Below, in pieces: positions 14,741 through 23,330 of a stretch of 64,000 nt of DNA. Position numbers and translations under genes: made by a program. The stretch spans positions 1-64,000 of the forward strand of contig NZ_JAJGZV010000012.1 of NCBI RefSeq assembly GCF_020805785.1. Direction: 5' to 3'. Source of the DNA: Flavobacterium chungbukense (lineage in GTDB: Bacteria > Bacteroidota > Bacteroidia > Flavobacteriales > Flavobacteriaceae). Position 1 is the first letter of the stretch; each line of letters begins with the position of its first letter. Under the pieces are notes generated by a model, which did not search any database, had not been told where the DNA came from, and saw only the letters and a program-made list of their open reading frames with translations.

Positions 14741-17086
14741 TTATTTCAAAAGTGTCTCATTAAATAAATTCAAAATTCTGCTGTATTCATCTATCCATGA
14801 ATAGGTCTCTTTAAAACCGTGGGCTTCAACTGGAAATGATGCTAAACTCCAGTTCTTTTTTTGCAATTCTATAAAACGCTGAGACAAACGTACAATATCT
14901 TTGTATTCCACATTATCATCAACCATTCCGTGAAGCATTACCAGATTTCCTTTTAAATTATCGGCAAAATAAATTGGTGAGCTTTTTTTGTAAGCTTCTG
15001 GATCTGTTTCTGGAAAATTTAAAATATTACCTGTATATCCGTGATTGTAATGTGCCCAATCCGTCACAGAACGCAAAGCCGCACCCGATTTAAATTCGCC
15101 TGGAGCAGTCAGCATTCCCATCAAAGTTATAAAACCTCCGTACGAACCTCCATAAATTCCTACTCTATTGGCATCAATACCATATTTTTCAACCAAATAT
15201 TTTTTGCCATCAAGGTGATCAGATAAATCCTTTCCTCCCATAAAACGGTAAATTCCAGTTCTAAAATCACGTCCGTACCCGTCACTTCCTCTATAATCAA
15301 TGTCTAAAACAGTATATCCTAAATCGGTCAACAAATTATGAAACATATATTCTCTGTAGTAATTGCTCCAGAAATTATGCGCATTTTGAAGGTAGCCCGC
15401 ACCGTGCACAAATATGATCGCTGCTTTATTGGTATTTTCTGTTTTAGAAGTATATAATCTTGCATTTACAGGCGTTCCGTCTTGAGCTTTAAAAGTAATT
15501 ACTTCTGGTTCTCTCCATTTGTATTTTTTGAAATCTTCTGAAACTGAAGAAGAAATTTGCTGTAAAACGGCATTCTTTTTATTTTCGGCAACATAAAAAT
15601 CCCATGGAATATTTTTATACGAATAACGAACTAACAGCGTTTTTTCGTCTGGAGATAAAACCACTTCATGCGCACCATTTTTTGTCAAAATTGGCTGTAA
15701 AGTTCCGTCTGCAACAGCAATTTTATAAAACTCTCTATTTCCAGGATGAGTCGTATTTGTTGTTAAATAAAACGTTTTTTTGTCTTTAGATAAAGTCAAA
15801 TCTCTTACTTCCCAATTTCCTTTGGTAAGTTGCGTTTTCTTTTTAGTTTTTAAGTTAAAAGTGTATAAATGCGAATAACCTGTAGCTTCAGATTGAAAAT
15901 AAATAGTTTCATTATCGGCTAAAAAACCTAAATTTCCAGAAGAAAATGAGTAAGACGGAATTCCTGGCCCAGCAATCCAAGCATCATCATGCTGATGTTC
16001 AATTTCTTCAAAAGTACCTTTTTCCAAATTCAAACTTACCAACCATCTGTCTTTATTATCCTGACTTCTAATATCTACAATTGCCAGTGATCCACTTTCG
16101 TTATAAATTGGTGCTTTAGAAACAATCAATTTATCTTCTTTAGCTTTGTTTTTTAAATTATCGTATAATTCAAAATATTTTGGCGCGTCTTGAATATGGC
16201 TTAAGGTTGAAAAATTCACATAATAAACAGAATCTTTAGCTACCGAATAAATTCCGAATTTTGTTTTTACAAAATTCTTTGTCGAAACTTTTTCTTTGGT
16301 TTCTGGACTTTGATTATAACCATCTGCCGTTATAAAAACTTCCATTTTTTCTTTCTTAACTTCTGGTTCTTCAACCAAAATAAAAGTGGCAAAATTACCA
16401 TTCGGATTTACCTGAAGTCCCGCAAACTGATCATTTCCATAGAAATATTGTTTTGCAAAATCAGATTTGACTGCTTTACTTTTGTCAAGATTCCATTGTT
16501 TTTTTGCTTCTTTATCTCTTATAAACTGGAATAATTCTTTTTGCTGAACAGCTAAAAAAGATTCTGTGTCTGCTTTTATGTCTTTTTTTGTTCCCTTATT
16601 AAAATTGGTGATTTGTAAAATTGTACCAGCTTTGGTATCGTATTTAAAAATATTATCATTCTGCTCATAAAACAAAACTCCATCTTGAGCTCCTAATTGT
16701 AAATTGGATAATCTTGAAGATTGCTGAATTAGTTTTTTTGTTGTTTTAGATGGAATCGAATACGAATATAAACTTCCATTATCCAGATAATAAACTACAT
16801 CTGAGCCAGGTTTGGTTTTAAAATCAAATTTTGAAAAAGCAGCTTCTTTTGGTGCTACTATTTCTGGTTTTGACATTCCTTTTTGCCAGAAAAATGTGCT
16901 CGGTCCTAATTCATCTTTTGGATTCCATTCAAAATAAACCTTTTTACCATCTAAAGACCAGCGTCCGTTTGTTGGTTGATTTCCAATAAAAGATTCGCCT
17001 TTCATTATTTCTTCTAATTTCAATTCTTGGGCATTTCCTAAAACCGAAAGAAATAAAAAGGCAAGGGTAAAAATGTTTTTTGTCAT
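14741..17086 (-). CDS. Prolyl oligopeptidase family (S9, DPP-IV-like) serine peptidase
   Basis: 781 residues from ATG 17086, chosen because it gives signal peptide MTKNIFTLAFLFLSVLGNAQ. A frame open to 17119 only prepends unrelated residues. An N-terminal beta-propeller occupies about 30-510 and a C-terminal alpha/beta-hydrolase domain follows. The catalytic triad is readable: Ser648 in GIYGGSYGGF, Asp723 in HGMVDDNVEY and His756 in VEAHGFKE, the order and spacing of DPP-IV enzymes. It probably removes dipeptides or cleaves short peptides in the periplasm. It is a single gene. TATTTTTG at the complement of 17109-17116 could be its -7 box, without a clear -33 element. Confidence 0.92.
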   Translation of the reverse strand: MTKNIFTLAFLFLSVLGNAQELKLEEIMKGESFIGNQPTNGRWSLDGKKVYFEWNPKDELGPSTFFWQKGMSKPEIVAPKEAAFSKFDFKTKPGSDVVYYLDNGSLYSYSIPSKTTKKLIQQSSRLSNLQLGAQDGVLFYEQNDNIFKYDTKAGTILQITNFNKGTKKDIKADTESFLAVQQKELFQFIRDKEAKKQWNLDKSKAVKSDFAKQYFYGNDQFAGLQVNPNGNFATFILVEEPEVKKEKMEVFITADGYNQSPETKEKVSTKNFVKTKFGIYSVAKDSVYYVNFSTLSHIQDAPKYFELYDNLKNKAKEDKLIVSKAPIYNESGSLAIVDIRSQDNKDRWLVSLNLEKGTFEEIEHQHDDAWIAGPGIPSYSFSSGNLGFLADNETIYFQSEATGYSHLYTFNLKTKKKTQLTKGNWEVRDLTLSKDKKTFYLTTNTTHPGNREFYKIAVADGTLQPILTKNGAHEVVLSPDEKTLLVRYSYKNIPWDFYVAENKKNAVLQQISSSVSEDFKKYKWREPEVITFKAQDGTPVNARLYTSKTENTNKAAIIFVHGAGYLQNAHNFWSNYYREYMFHNLLTDLGYTVLDIDYRGSDGYGRDFRTGIYRFMGGKDLSDHLDGKKYLVEKYGIDANRVGIYGGSYGGFITLMGMLTAPGEFKSGAALRSVTDWAHYNHGYTGNILNFPETDPEAYKKSSPIYFADNLKGNLVMLHGMVDDNVEYKDIVRLSQRFIELQKKNWSLASFPVEAHGFKETYSWIDEYSRILNLFNETLLK

Positions 17087-17185
17087 AATGAATGTGTTTT
17101 TGATAAAACAAAAATACACTCTCCAAACTTCTAAAAAAATGTTTTAACTATTTCCTTGCGAAATTCTTCACATTAAACACACTTA

Positions 17186-17220
17186 ACAAAAAAATCCTTG
17201 AAGAAAAGTCTCCAAGGATT
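17186..17220 (-). terminator. Terminator after the HAD phosphatase gene
   Basis: AATCCTTG (17193-17200) and CAAGGATT (17213-17220) form an 8-bp stem. On the minus strand it runs into a string of T residues, about 60 bases past the stop of the HAD gene. Confidence 0.75.
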
Positions 17221-17281
17221 CTGTTTTTTGCTGAAAATTCTAATTCTTTAAAAAATTAAATCTTTACTTTTTATTTTGATT

Positions 17282-18112
17282 TTAGTTCGTAGCGAATTCT
17301 TTATCCAATATTTTTGCTGCAATATATCTCGCTACGCCATCTTCTGCATTTGTTTTAATCACTTCTAAATTGGGCAAAGTTTCTTTTAAAATAGCTGGCG
17401 CATTTCCCATAATTAAACCTTTTCCAGATGCCGACAACATTTGAACATCATTAAATCCATCGCCAAAAGAAACGGCTTGATCTAAAGTATAACCTTCTTT
17501 TTCTAAAACTTGCTCGATCGCAACTGCTTTATCTATAGATTTATCCATAAATTCTAGACAAGTTGGCAAGCTAAAAGCATGATGTAAATGTTCTGAAGAA
17601 TTGGCTAAAACGTCATCTTTTAATTTTACTAATTTTTCGTGATCGTCACATGAAAAGAAAATTTTAATCGCTCCAAAATCTTCTAAATTTTTATAATCTA
17701 CCAATTCTGGACGATATTTTAATTCTGCTTGAAAAGAGTTTAATCTTTCATTCCATTTGTTCGTTTGCCAAACATTTTCTTTAAATAAAACTACGGTAAT
17801 TGCTGGATCAATTTCGACATTTAAAGCCGCCTTAACCACATCGCTATCTAAGTTAAAAGCAAAAAGTTGTTCTTTATTTGGGGAATGGATTCTAGCTCCG
17901 TTTGAGCTTACCAAATAAACTGGAACTTCAAGTGTTTCAATAATCGCCATTGCATCCAAATGATGACGTCCTGTAGCTACAACAAGCAGATAGCCTTGAT
18001 TATGAAGTTCTTGAAAGATAGATTTAGTATATTCTGAAATTCTGTGTTGAGGGTTGAGTAAAGTTCCATCAAGGTCACTTACCACAACTTTTATATTTTT
18101 AAGTTTTGTCAT
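17282..18112 (-). CDS. Cof-type HAD-IIB phosphatase
   Basis: 276 residues from ATG 18112. A TTG three codons upstream is possible but unnecessary. HAD motif I is VVSDLDGTLLNP, motif II is VVATGRHHLD, the cap domain fills the middle, and motif IV is VSFGDGFNDVQML. This is the Cof/YbiV group of cytoplasmic phosphatases acting on phosphosugars or flavin and PLP-type phosphates, and the substrate cannot be predicted. It is a single gene with its own terminator. Confidence 0.9.
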   Translation of the reverse strand: MTKLKNIKVVVSDLDGTLLNPQHRISEYTKSIFQELHNQGYLLVVATGRHHLDAMAIIETLEVPVYLVSSNGARIHSPNKEQLFAFNLDSDVVKAALNVEIDPAITVVLFKENVWQTNKWNERLNSFQAELKYRPELVDYKNLEDFGAIKIFFSCDDHEKLVKLKDDVLANSSEHLHHAFSLPTCLEFMDKSIDKAVAIEQVLEKEGYTLDQAVSFGDGFNDVQMLSASGKGLIMGNAPAILKETLPNLEVIKTNAEDGVARYIAAKILDKEFATN

Positions 18113-18248
18113 ATTTATCAAATATCAATGATAGGCAAATTTACGGTTTTAAGCTCGTTTAGACAAAGATTCAACGCTTTGAAAGTCAAAAATGGGATAA
18201 GTTTATTATTTATTTAACTATTCGGTTAAATAATGGTTTTTTAGATAA

Positions 18249-18611
18249 TTAAATCTTAACAATTCCAGATTTGTATAAATTTATCGCTTTTTGAATTACA
18301 AATTCAATTTGTTCTAAAGGCAAATCTTCATCAAGATCAAACATCATAATTTTCATTCTGGAGCGTTTTTCCTGAATGAGAAAAGTTTCCTCAAAATGTT
18401 TTCCTTCCACAATTCCGATATAAGGTTGTTTGAGTTTTCTATGAATCCATAAATAGCAGAACATTTTTCCTTTATAAGAGAAAAAAGGCATTCCGTATTT
18501 TAAAGTATTAGTAATATCTTGATCTTGTTTTAGAATGATTTCTTTTAATGCAAGAAATACTCCTTTTACTGGTTCTTCTTGATTAAGGTAGAAATCATCC
18601 AGTTGTGTCAT
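18249..18611 (-). CDS. DUF1801 domain protein
   Basis: 120 residues. A small alpha/beta domain with the DUF1801 pattern ILKQDQDITNTLKYGMPFFS, followed by KMFCYLWIHRKLKQPYIGIV and a conserved RSRMKIMMFDLDEDLP. It has no signal peptide and its function is unknown in the family. The next gene on the strand (18627-19313) ends 15 bases before its start, so the two may be co-transcribed. Confidence 0.8.
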   Translation of the reverse strand: MTQLDDFYLNQEEPVKGVFLALKEIILKQDQDITNTLKYGMPFFSYKGKMFCYLWIHRKLKQPYIGIVEGKHFEETFLIQEKRSRMKIMMFDLDEDLPLEQIEFVIQKAINLYKSGIVKI

Positions 18612-18626
18612 TACTTTCTAAATATT

Positions 18627-19313
18627 TTAAAATTTGAACCCTTTTTTCCAGTCTTTAATTTCTCTTGGATGCTCATTATCAGACGGGTAATTCATTTTCA
18701 CAAATTTGAATTGCTCATCCGTTAACAGCACTATTCTCCCATCATTGCTAGAAATAATAGGATAAAATTGTTCCTTACTTCCTTGCATTTTAAGTTGATC
18801 GTTTAGCATTTCAATAAAATTCAAATAAGCTATTCCCCAATCATAATCACCAAAATCATTATCATAAGCAATATACTCTTTTCCGTTTAATTTTATTTTA
18901 TGCAACCAATGCTTTTCTGTCTGCTGATGAAATTCATCAGTTATTGAAAGCTTCAAATTCAATTGTTCAAATGATTTTTTCACCTTTTCTAAATAAACAA
19001 TCAATCCTCCCCCTTCAAATAATTCTTCAGAATCAATAAAATAGAATCTATTATCTGTAAAACTTAAATCATCTCTCATGTGACCTTCAAAAAAACTTAA
19101 TTCATCATAAGATTTTTCAAAATCATCATTCGTAATTTTTAAATCTTTTTTGTCCGTGAGATTGAAAAAATTTAATCTGTGTAGTTCTGAAACAATTTCT
19201 TTTCCTGATAATTTCTTTATATAATTATCGGAGTTTTTACTTTCACTTTTTTGAGCATATAATCTGAATGCAAAAAATAGTAATCCCACTACCAAAATAA
19301 TTTTACTTTCCAT
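18627..19313 (-). CDS. Secreted hypothetical protein
   Basis: 228 residues, not recognised. The N-terminus (IILVVGLLFFAFRLYAQ) is a probable signal peptide. The mature protein is soluble, charged and Phe/Tyr-rich, with the runs KYLVEK-free segment SFFEGHMRDDLSF and LNGKEYIAYDNDFGDYDWG. It lies between phoH and a DUF1801 gene on the same strand. No repeats or catalytic motifs stand out. Confidence 0.65.
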   Translation of the reverse strand: MESKIILVVGLLFFAFRLYAQKSESKNSDNYIKKLSGKEIVSELHRLNFFNLTDKKDLKITNDDFEKSYDELSFFEGHMRDDLSFTDNRFYFIDSEELFEGGGLIVYLEKVKKSFEQLNLKLSITDEFHQQTEKHWLHKIKLNGKEYIAYDNDFGDYDWGIAYLNFIEMLNDQLKMQGSKEQFYPIISSNDGRIVLLTDEQFKFVKMNYPSDNEHPREIKDWKKGFKF

Positions 19314-19345
19314 TAATTAGAATAATCAATTCGTTTTTATTTAAA

Positions 19346-19399
19346 TAAAAAAATATTCGTTTTGCATTTCTCCGAAGGAAACATACAAAACGAATATTT
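19346..19399 (-). terminator. Terminator after phoH
   Basis: AAATATTCGTTTTG (19351-19364) and CAAAACGAATATTT (19386-19399) are perfect 14-bp arms with a 21-base loop. On the minus strand seven or more T residues follow. Confidence 0.8.
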
Positions 19400-19453
19400 A
19401 TAAATGTTAAAACACAATTCACGATTTACATTTAACATTTCTATAAATTAAAC

Positions 19454-20404
19454 TTAATCGTGATTTTCGATTTGTTTATAAGCGTCAATTACCTTTTTAA
19501 CCAACCTGTGACGCACGATATCTTTATCATCTAGATAAATAATTCCGATTCCATCAATGTCTTTCAGCACCAAAATTGCTTCTTTAAGACCAGAAATAGT
19601 TCTTCTTGGTAAATCGACCTGTCCAGGATCACCCGTAATCATAAATTTGGCGTTTTTTCCCATACGGGTCAAAAACATTTTCATTTGTGAATGGGTTGTG
19701 TTCTGTGCTTCATCAAGAATTACGAAAGCATTATCAAGCGTGCGTCCGCGCATAAACGCAAGTGGCGCAATCTGAATAATTCCTTTCAAAATATAATCCT
19801 CAAGTTTTTCGTTCGGAAGCATGTCACGCAGCGCATCATATAATGGCTGCATATAAGGATCCAATTTTTCTTTCATATCCCCAGGAAGAAATCCGAGATT
19901 TTCTCCCGCTTCTACCGCTGGACGCGTCAGAATGATCCTTTTTACTTCTTTATCTTTTAGCATTTTAACCGCCATAGCAACACCGGTATAGGTTTTTCCG
20001 GTTCCAGCAGGACCAATAGCAAAGACCATATCATTTTTCTTAATGGTATCAACCAGCAATTGCTGATTAGGTGTCATTGCTTTGATAATCTTACCGCCAA
20101 CACCATGAACTAAGATTTTATCATGATCGTAAGCTCTTTTATCTTCTTGACCATCACTCATTATTACACGTTCAATGACATTATCGTCGATATTATTGTA
20201 ACGCGTAAAATGTAGCATTAATCTTTGAAACCTTTTTTCGAATTCATCTAAAACGTCTTTTTCGCCAAATGCTTTTAAAGTTGTCCCTCGCGCTACGATT
20301 TTAAGCTTCGGGTAATACTTTTTAATGATTTCTAGATGGCTGTCCTGCGCGCCCCAAAATTCTTTTGGTGCGATATCTACTAGCTCGATTATTCTTTCGT
20401 TCAA
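19454..20404 (-). CDS. phoH: PhoH-like ATPase
   Basis: A 316-residue cytoplasmic P-loop protein. An N-terminal KH-like segment (about 1-80) precedes the PhoH ATPase domain with Walker A GPAGTGKT (131-138), a typical RPAVEAGENLGFLPGD motif, Walker B FVILDEAQN and MFLTRMGKNAKFMITGD. PhoH proteins are linked to RNA handling and phosphate or stress responses, and the exact role is unsettled. The start is TTG at 20404: no ATG lies upstream in frame before non-conserved sequence, and NERIIELVDIAP right after it is the family's usual beginning. It is divergent from the SAM hydrolase gene. Confidence 0.92.
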   Translation of the reverse strand: MNERIIELVDIAPKEFWGAQDSHLEIIKKYYPKLKIVARGTTLKAFGEKDVLDEFEKRFQRLMLHFTRYNNIDDNVIERVIMSDGQEDKRAYDHDKILVHGVGGKIIKAMTPNQQLLVDTIKKNDMVFAIGPAGTGKTYTGVAMAVKMLKDKEVKRIILTRPAVEAGENLGFLPGDMKEKLDPYMQPLYDALRDMLPNEKLEDYILKGIIQIAPLAFMRGRTLDNAFVILDEAQNTTHSQMKMFLTRMGKNAKFMITGDPGQVDLPRRTISGLKEAILVLKDIDGIGIIYLDDKDIVRHRLVKKVIDAYKQIENHD

Positions 20405-20604
20405 ATGAAGTAGTTTTAAATTAAATAATTCCTTTTTTACTATTTAGAGGTTGTCGGGTCTTTTTTAAAGTCACAGTACTCAGTCGCAGTTTTTCAGTTT
20501 TTTTGCTTTTAAAACTAAATCAATGTTTTTGAATCTTGTAACAAACAAATGCTGTAAAAAATACAATTTGTCTTTTCTTTCTTTCAATTTGTATTTACTA
20601 TTAC

Positions 20605-20612
20605 TAGCTTTG
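20605..20612 (+). promoter_or_regulatory. -7 box of the SAM hydrolase gene
   Basis: TAGCTTTG is an exact TAnnTTTG match, 56 bases before the ATG. The nearest TTG boxes give 13- or 24-base spacing, so the -33 partner is uncertain. Confidence 0.5.
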
Positions 20613-20668
20613 CATTTCTCAAATTTAATGAAAATTAGATTTAAATACTATCAATAGTTATAAACAAA

Positions 20669-21499
20669 ATGATGTCAATAATTACCCTTACAACAGACTA
20701 CGGCTTGAAAGATCACTTTGTGGGGGCGCTGAAGGGTAAAATACTTTCTGAAAATCCAGAAGTTCAGATTATTGACATTTCTCACGACATTGATCCTTTT
20801 AATACTGCCGAAGCAAGTTACATTGTCGGCGCTTCTTATTTAAGCTTCCCGAAAGGAACTGTACACTTAATTGGAGTCGATATTGAGCGCAATAAAGAGA
20901 ATCAGCATATTGCTATGCAGTGGAATGACCACTATTTTATTTGTGCTGATAATGGAATTCTTAGTATGCTTACGCAGAAGATTGTACCGCAGAAAATCGT
21001 GGCGATCAATATTCATGATCGTTTTCCGATTGAGGCTACCGATTTGGATATTTTTATTCAGGTCGCTTCCCATTTGGCAAAAGGCGGATTACTAAATGTT
21101 ATCGGAAAAGAAATTACAGCGATTAAAGAAGCAACCGAATTGCAAGCCATTGTGGCAAGTGATGGAAACTCTTTAAAGGGATATGTAATTTATATTGACC
21201 ATTTTGGAAATATCGTAACGAATATTTCTAAAAAACAATTCTTAGAAGTTTCACGCGGACGACCTTATGAAATTGTAATGAAGCCGAAGAGCATCAAAAC
21301 AATTTTACCCAATTATTCGGCTATTGCCACTTCTGATAAATACCCGATTAAAACGTACGAAGGAGAAAAATTGGCTATTTTTAATGAAGCTGGTTTTCTA
21401 GAAATTGCCATTTTTAGAAGTAATCCTTCTAAAGTGGGTTCTGCAAATAGTTTGTTAGGGCTGAATTATCGCGATGTGATTACGATTAAGTTTTCTTAG
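20669..21499 (+). CDS. SAM hydrolase (SAM hydroxide adenosyltransferase, DUF62 family)
   Basis: 276 residues of the SAM-dependent halogenase/hydrolase superfamily (fluorinase fold). The start carries IITLTTDYGLKDHFVGALKG with the conserved Asp-Tyr, then VQIIDISHDIDPFN, and GYVIYIDHFGNIVTNI in the C-terminal barrel. Bacterial DUF62 members characterised so far split S-adenosylmethionine with water to adenosine and methionine, and halogenases are rare relatives. I expect hydrolysis. ATG codons at 20669 and 20672 are equally possible. A 180-residue unknown protein follows after 39 bp. Confidence 0.88.
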   Translation: MMSIITLTTDYGLKDHFVGALKGKILSENPEVQIIDISHDIDPFNTAEASYIVGASYLSFPKGTVHLIGVDIERNKENQHIAMQWNDHYFICADNGILSMLTQKIVPQKIVAINIHDRFPIEATDLDIFIQVASHLAKGGLLNVIGKEITAIKEATELQAIVASDGNSLKGYVIYIDHFGNIVTNISKKQFLEVSRGRPYEIVMKPKSIKTILPNYSAIATSDKYPIKTYEGEKLAIFNEAGFLEIAIFRSNPSKVGSANSLLGLNYRDVITIKFS

Positions 21500-21538
21500 T
21501 TTTTAAAAATAAATCATTTCACTTCAATAAGAAATCCA

Positions 21539-22081
21539 ATGACGAAAATCAAAGATATTAATCAAGGTGATCTATTAACATTCGTAAATGCAAATAATAA
21601 TTACAACATTATTCTTTGCACAAATACAAATAAAACGATAAGTCCTCATAATTATACTTTTTGTCTTCTAGATTATAATGATATACAAAAACCAACTATT
21701 GAACAGATTTTAAGTCTCAACTTTTTTGGAGTGGGAAATATGACTAAAACCAATCATTATAACTATTCTGAGGAAGATTTAAAAAATATGTGGGAATGTC
21801 ATCCTGAAATCAAACCATGTCTTCTGGGAACATATAGTCTCATCATCTGGAGAAAAGATTTTATGACATTTCGTGACAATTTAGAATTCATTAGCAATCT
21901 TGACATTCTTCCAAATCTAAATAAAAATGGAAACGGCGCAGTTAATGCGAGTAGCTGGGGATTCTTAAAAGAATTTTTTAATGATAAAATCATTACTATA
22001 ATGAATGAAAGAAATCAAGAAAAATTCAAATTAAAAGCTATGATAAAATCCAATCAATCAAACGCAAACTATTTTTTATAG
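21539..22081 (+). CDS. Hypothetical protein
   Basis: 180 residues, not recognised. No signal peptide or membrane segment. Asn-rich (TKIKDINQGDLLTFVNANN at the start), with a central aromatic section (LNFFGVGNMTKTNHYNY, LLGTYSLIIWRKDFM) and a Lys/Asn-rich tail. Codon use resembles its neighbours. It may be co-transcribed with the SAM hydrolase gene. Confidence 0.6.
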   Translation: MTKIKDINQGDLLTFVNANNNYNIILCTNTNKTISPHNYTFCLLDYNDIQKPTIEQILSLNFFGVGNMTKTNHYNYSEEDLKNMWECHPEIKPCLLGTYSLIIWRKDFMTFRDNLEFISNLDILPNLNKNGNGAVNASSWGFLKEFFNDKIITIMNERNQEKFKLKAMIKSNQSNANYFL

Positions 22082-22120
22082 AACAAGTGCAATTTTTAGA
22101 AAAACAACAATCAAATTTGG

Positions 22121-22128
22121 TATTTTTG
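22121..22128 (+). promoter_or_regulatory. -7 box before the ABM-domain gene
   Basis: TATTTTTG followed by CGCAC is an exact -7 consensus about 80 bases before the ATG at 22208. No TTG lies at the right distance. CAAGTGC (22084-22090) and GCACTTG (22130-22136) form a flanking inverted repeat. Confidence 0.4.
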
Positions 22129-22171
22129 CGCACTTGTAAGACTTTAGACAATTCAAAAAATCTAAAATCTA

Positions 22172-22187
22172 TCCCGAGGCTTCGGGA
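22172..22187. repeat. TCCCGAnGCTTCGGGA palindrome, copy 1
   Basis: TCCCGAGGCTTCGGGA is a near-perfect short palindrome. The same 16-mer with one change (TCCCGACGCTTCGGGA) recurs at 26621-26636 inside a longer repeat, so it is a small dispersed element. Confidence 0.55.
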
Positions 22188-22207
22188 CTAAATTCTAAAA
22201 TAATAAC

Positions 22208-22504
22208 ATGTTTGTTCGAATAGTAAAAATGAGTTTTCACGAAGAAAAAATTCCTGATTTTCTAGAGAATTTTGAATCTGTGAAACAAAAAATACGAAAT
22301 GCAGAAGGAAATCGTTTTTTAGAATTGTATCAGGATAAAAATGATAAATGCATCTTTTTCACTTACAGTTATTGGGAAACAGAACAAGATTTAGAAAATT
22401 ACAGAAATTCTGAACTTTTTAATACCGTTTGGAATTTTACAAAGAAATTATTCAACGCAAAACCAGAAGCTTGGAGCGTTGATAAATTGGTTAGTTTAAA
22501 TTAG
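22208..22504 (+). CDS. Antibiotic biosynthesis monooxygenase (ABM)-fold protein
   Basis: 98 residues, a dimeric ferredoxin-like ABM fold. It begins MFVRIVKMSFHEEKIPDFLE and contains GNRFLELYQDKNDKCIFFTYSYWETEQDLENYRNS, the typical strand-helix-strand pattern ending with a Trp near a conserved acidic pair. Family members range from quinol monooxygenases to heme-degrading enzymes. No cofactor-specific residues are evident, so the role is open. It stands 100 bp upstream of gldF. Confidence 0.78.
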   Translation: MFVRIVKMSFHEEKIPDFLENFESVKQKIRNAEGNRFLELYQDKNDKCIFFTYSYWETEQDLENYRNSELFNTVWNFTKKLFNAKPEAWSVDKLVSLN

Positions 22505-22604
22505 TTTTCAGTCGCAGTGGCAGTTTGCAGTGTGGCCAGAACAAATCAACGATTAAACAAAAAACGATTACACGATTAAACAAATAAACGAATAAACCTA
22601 ACAC
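22505..22604. repeat. Short repeats upstream of gldF
   Basis: First a copy of the CAGTCGCAG-type dispersed text (about 22504-22531), then a run of ACGATTAAACAAA-like units (22549-22596) in three imperfect copies. I see no consensus promoter here. Confidence 0.45.
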
Positions 22605-23330
22605 ATGAAGTCTATAATTCTAAGAGAAATAAAATCCTTTTTTGGCTCGCCGATCGGCTATTTGGTCATTGCGATTTTTTTAATCAGCAACGGACTGTTT
22701 TTATGGGTATTTGAAGGAGATTATAATATTCTAAATTCAGGTTATGCCGATTTAACTCCGTTTTTCACTTTGGCGCCGTGGATTCTAATTTTCTTGATTC
22801 CAGCAGTAACCATGAGAAGTTTCTCTGACGAAAAAAAACAAGGAACTTTAGAGCTTCTTTTAACCAAGCCTTTATCAATCTGGGAAATCGTAAACGGAAA
22901 ATTTTTCGGTTCGTTTTTGTTAATTATTTTAGCAATTATTCCAACCTTAATTTATGTAAAAGTAATTTCAGATTTAGGTTCGCCAGAAGGAAATATTGAT
23001 ATGGGAAGCACAATTGGTTCTTATTTCGGATTATTGTTTTTAATAGCTTCTTATTCAGCAATCGGAATCTTTACTTCTACCCTTTCAGAAAATCAGATTG
23101 TGGCTTTTATCATTGCCGTTTTTCTTTGCTTTTTCTTTTATTTTGGTTTTGAAGGATTGAGTTCGCTAATTCCTGGTTCTAATGATTTTATTTCTGTTTT
23201 AGGAATGCAGAACCATTTTAAAAGCATAAGTCGCGGTGTCATAGACACACGAGATGTAATTTACTTTTTAAGCACAACCATCGCTTTTTTATCTTTTACT
23301 GTTTATCAATTAAAATCTTTTAAAGCGTAA
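22605..23330 (+). CDS. gldF: Gliding-motility ABC transporter permease GldF
   Basis: A 241-residue inner-membrane permease of the ABC-2 type with about six TM segments and the typical FLIPAVTMRSFSDEKKQGTLELLLTKPLS loop. In Flavobacterium GldA (ATPase), GldF and GldG were described as an ABC transporter affecting gliding. Here gldF overlaps gldG by one base (TAATG) and gldA is not in the window. The SMR motif RSFSDEKKQGTLELL also occurs in NosY-like permeases, but the gldG partner makes the assignment firm. Codon use is ordinary for the region. Confidence 0.93.
   Translation: MKSIILREIKSFFGSPIGYLVIAIFLISNGLFLWVFEGDYNILNSGYADLTPFFTLAPWILIFLIPAVTMRSFSDEKKQGTLELLLTKPLSIWEIVNGKFFGSFLLIILAIIPTLIYVKVISDLGSPEGNIDMGSTIGSYFGLLFLIASYSAIGIFTSTLSENQIVAFIIAVFLCFFFYFGFEGLSSLIPGSNDFISVLGMQNHFKSISRGVIDTRDVIYFLSTTIAFLSFTVYQLKSFKA

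Noticed and set aside
22549..22596. ACGATTAAACAAA-like units as a CRISPR array
   Set aside because: Only three imperfect short copies without equal spacers and no cas genes nearby.
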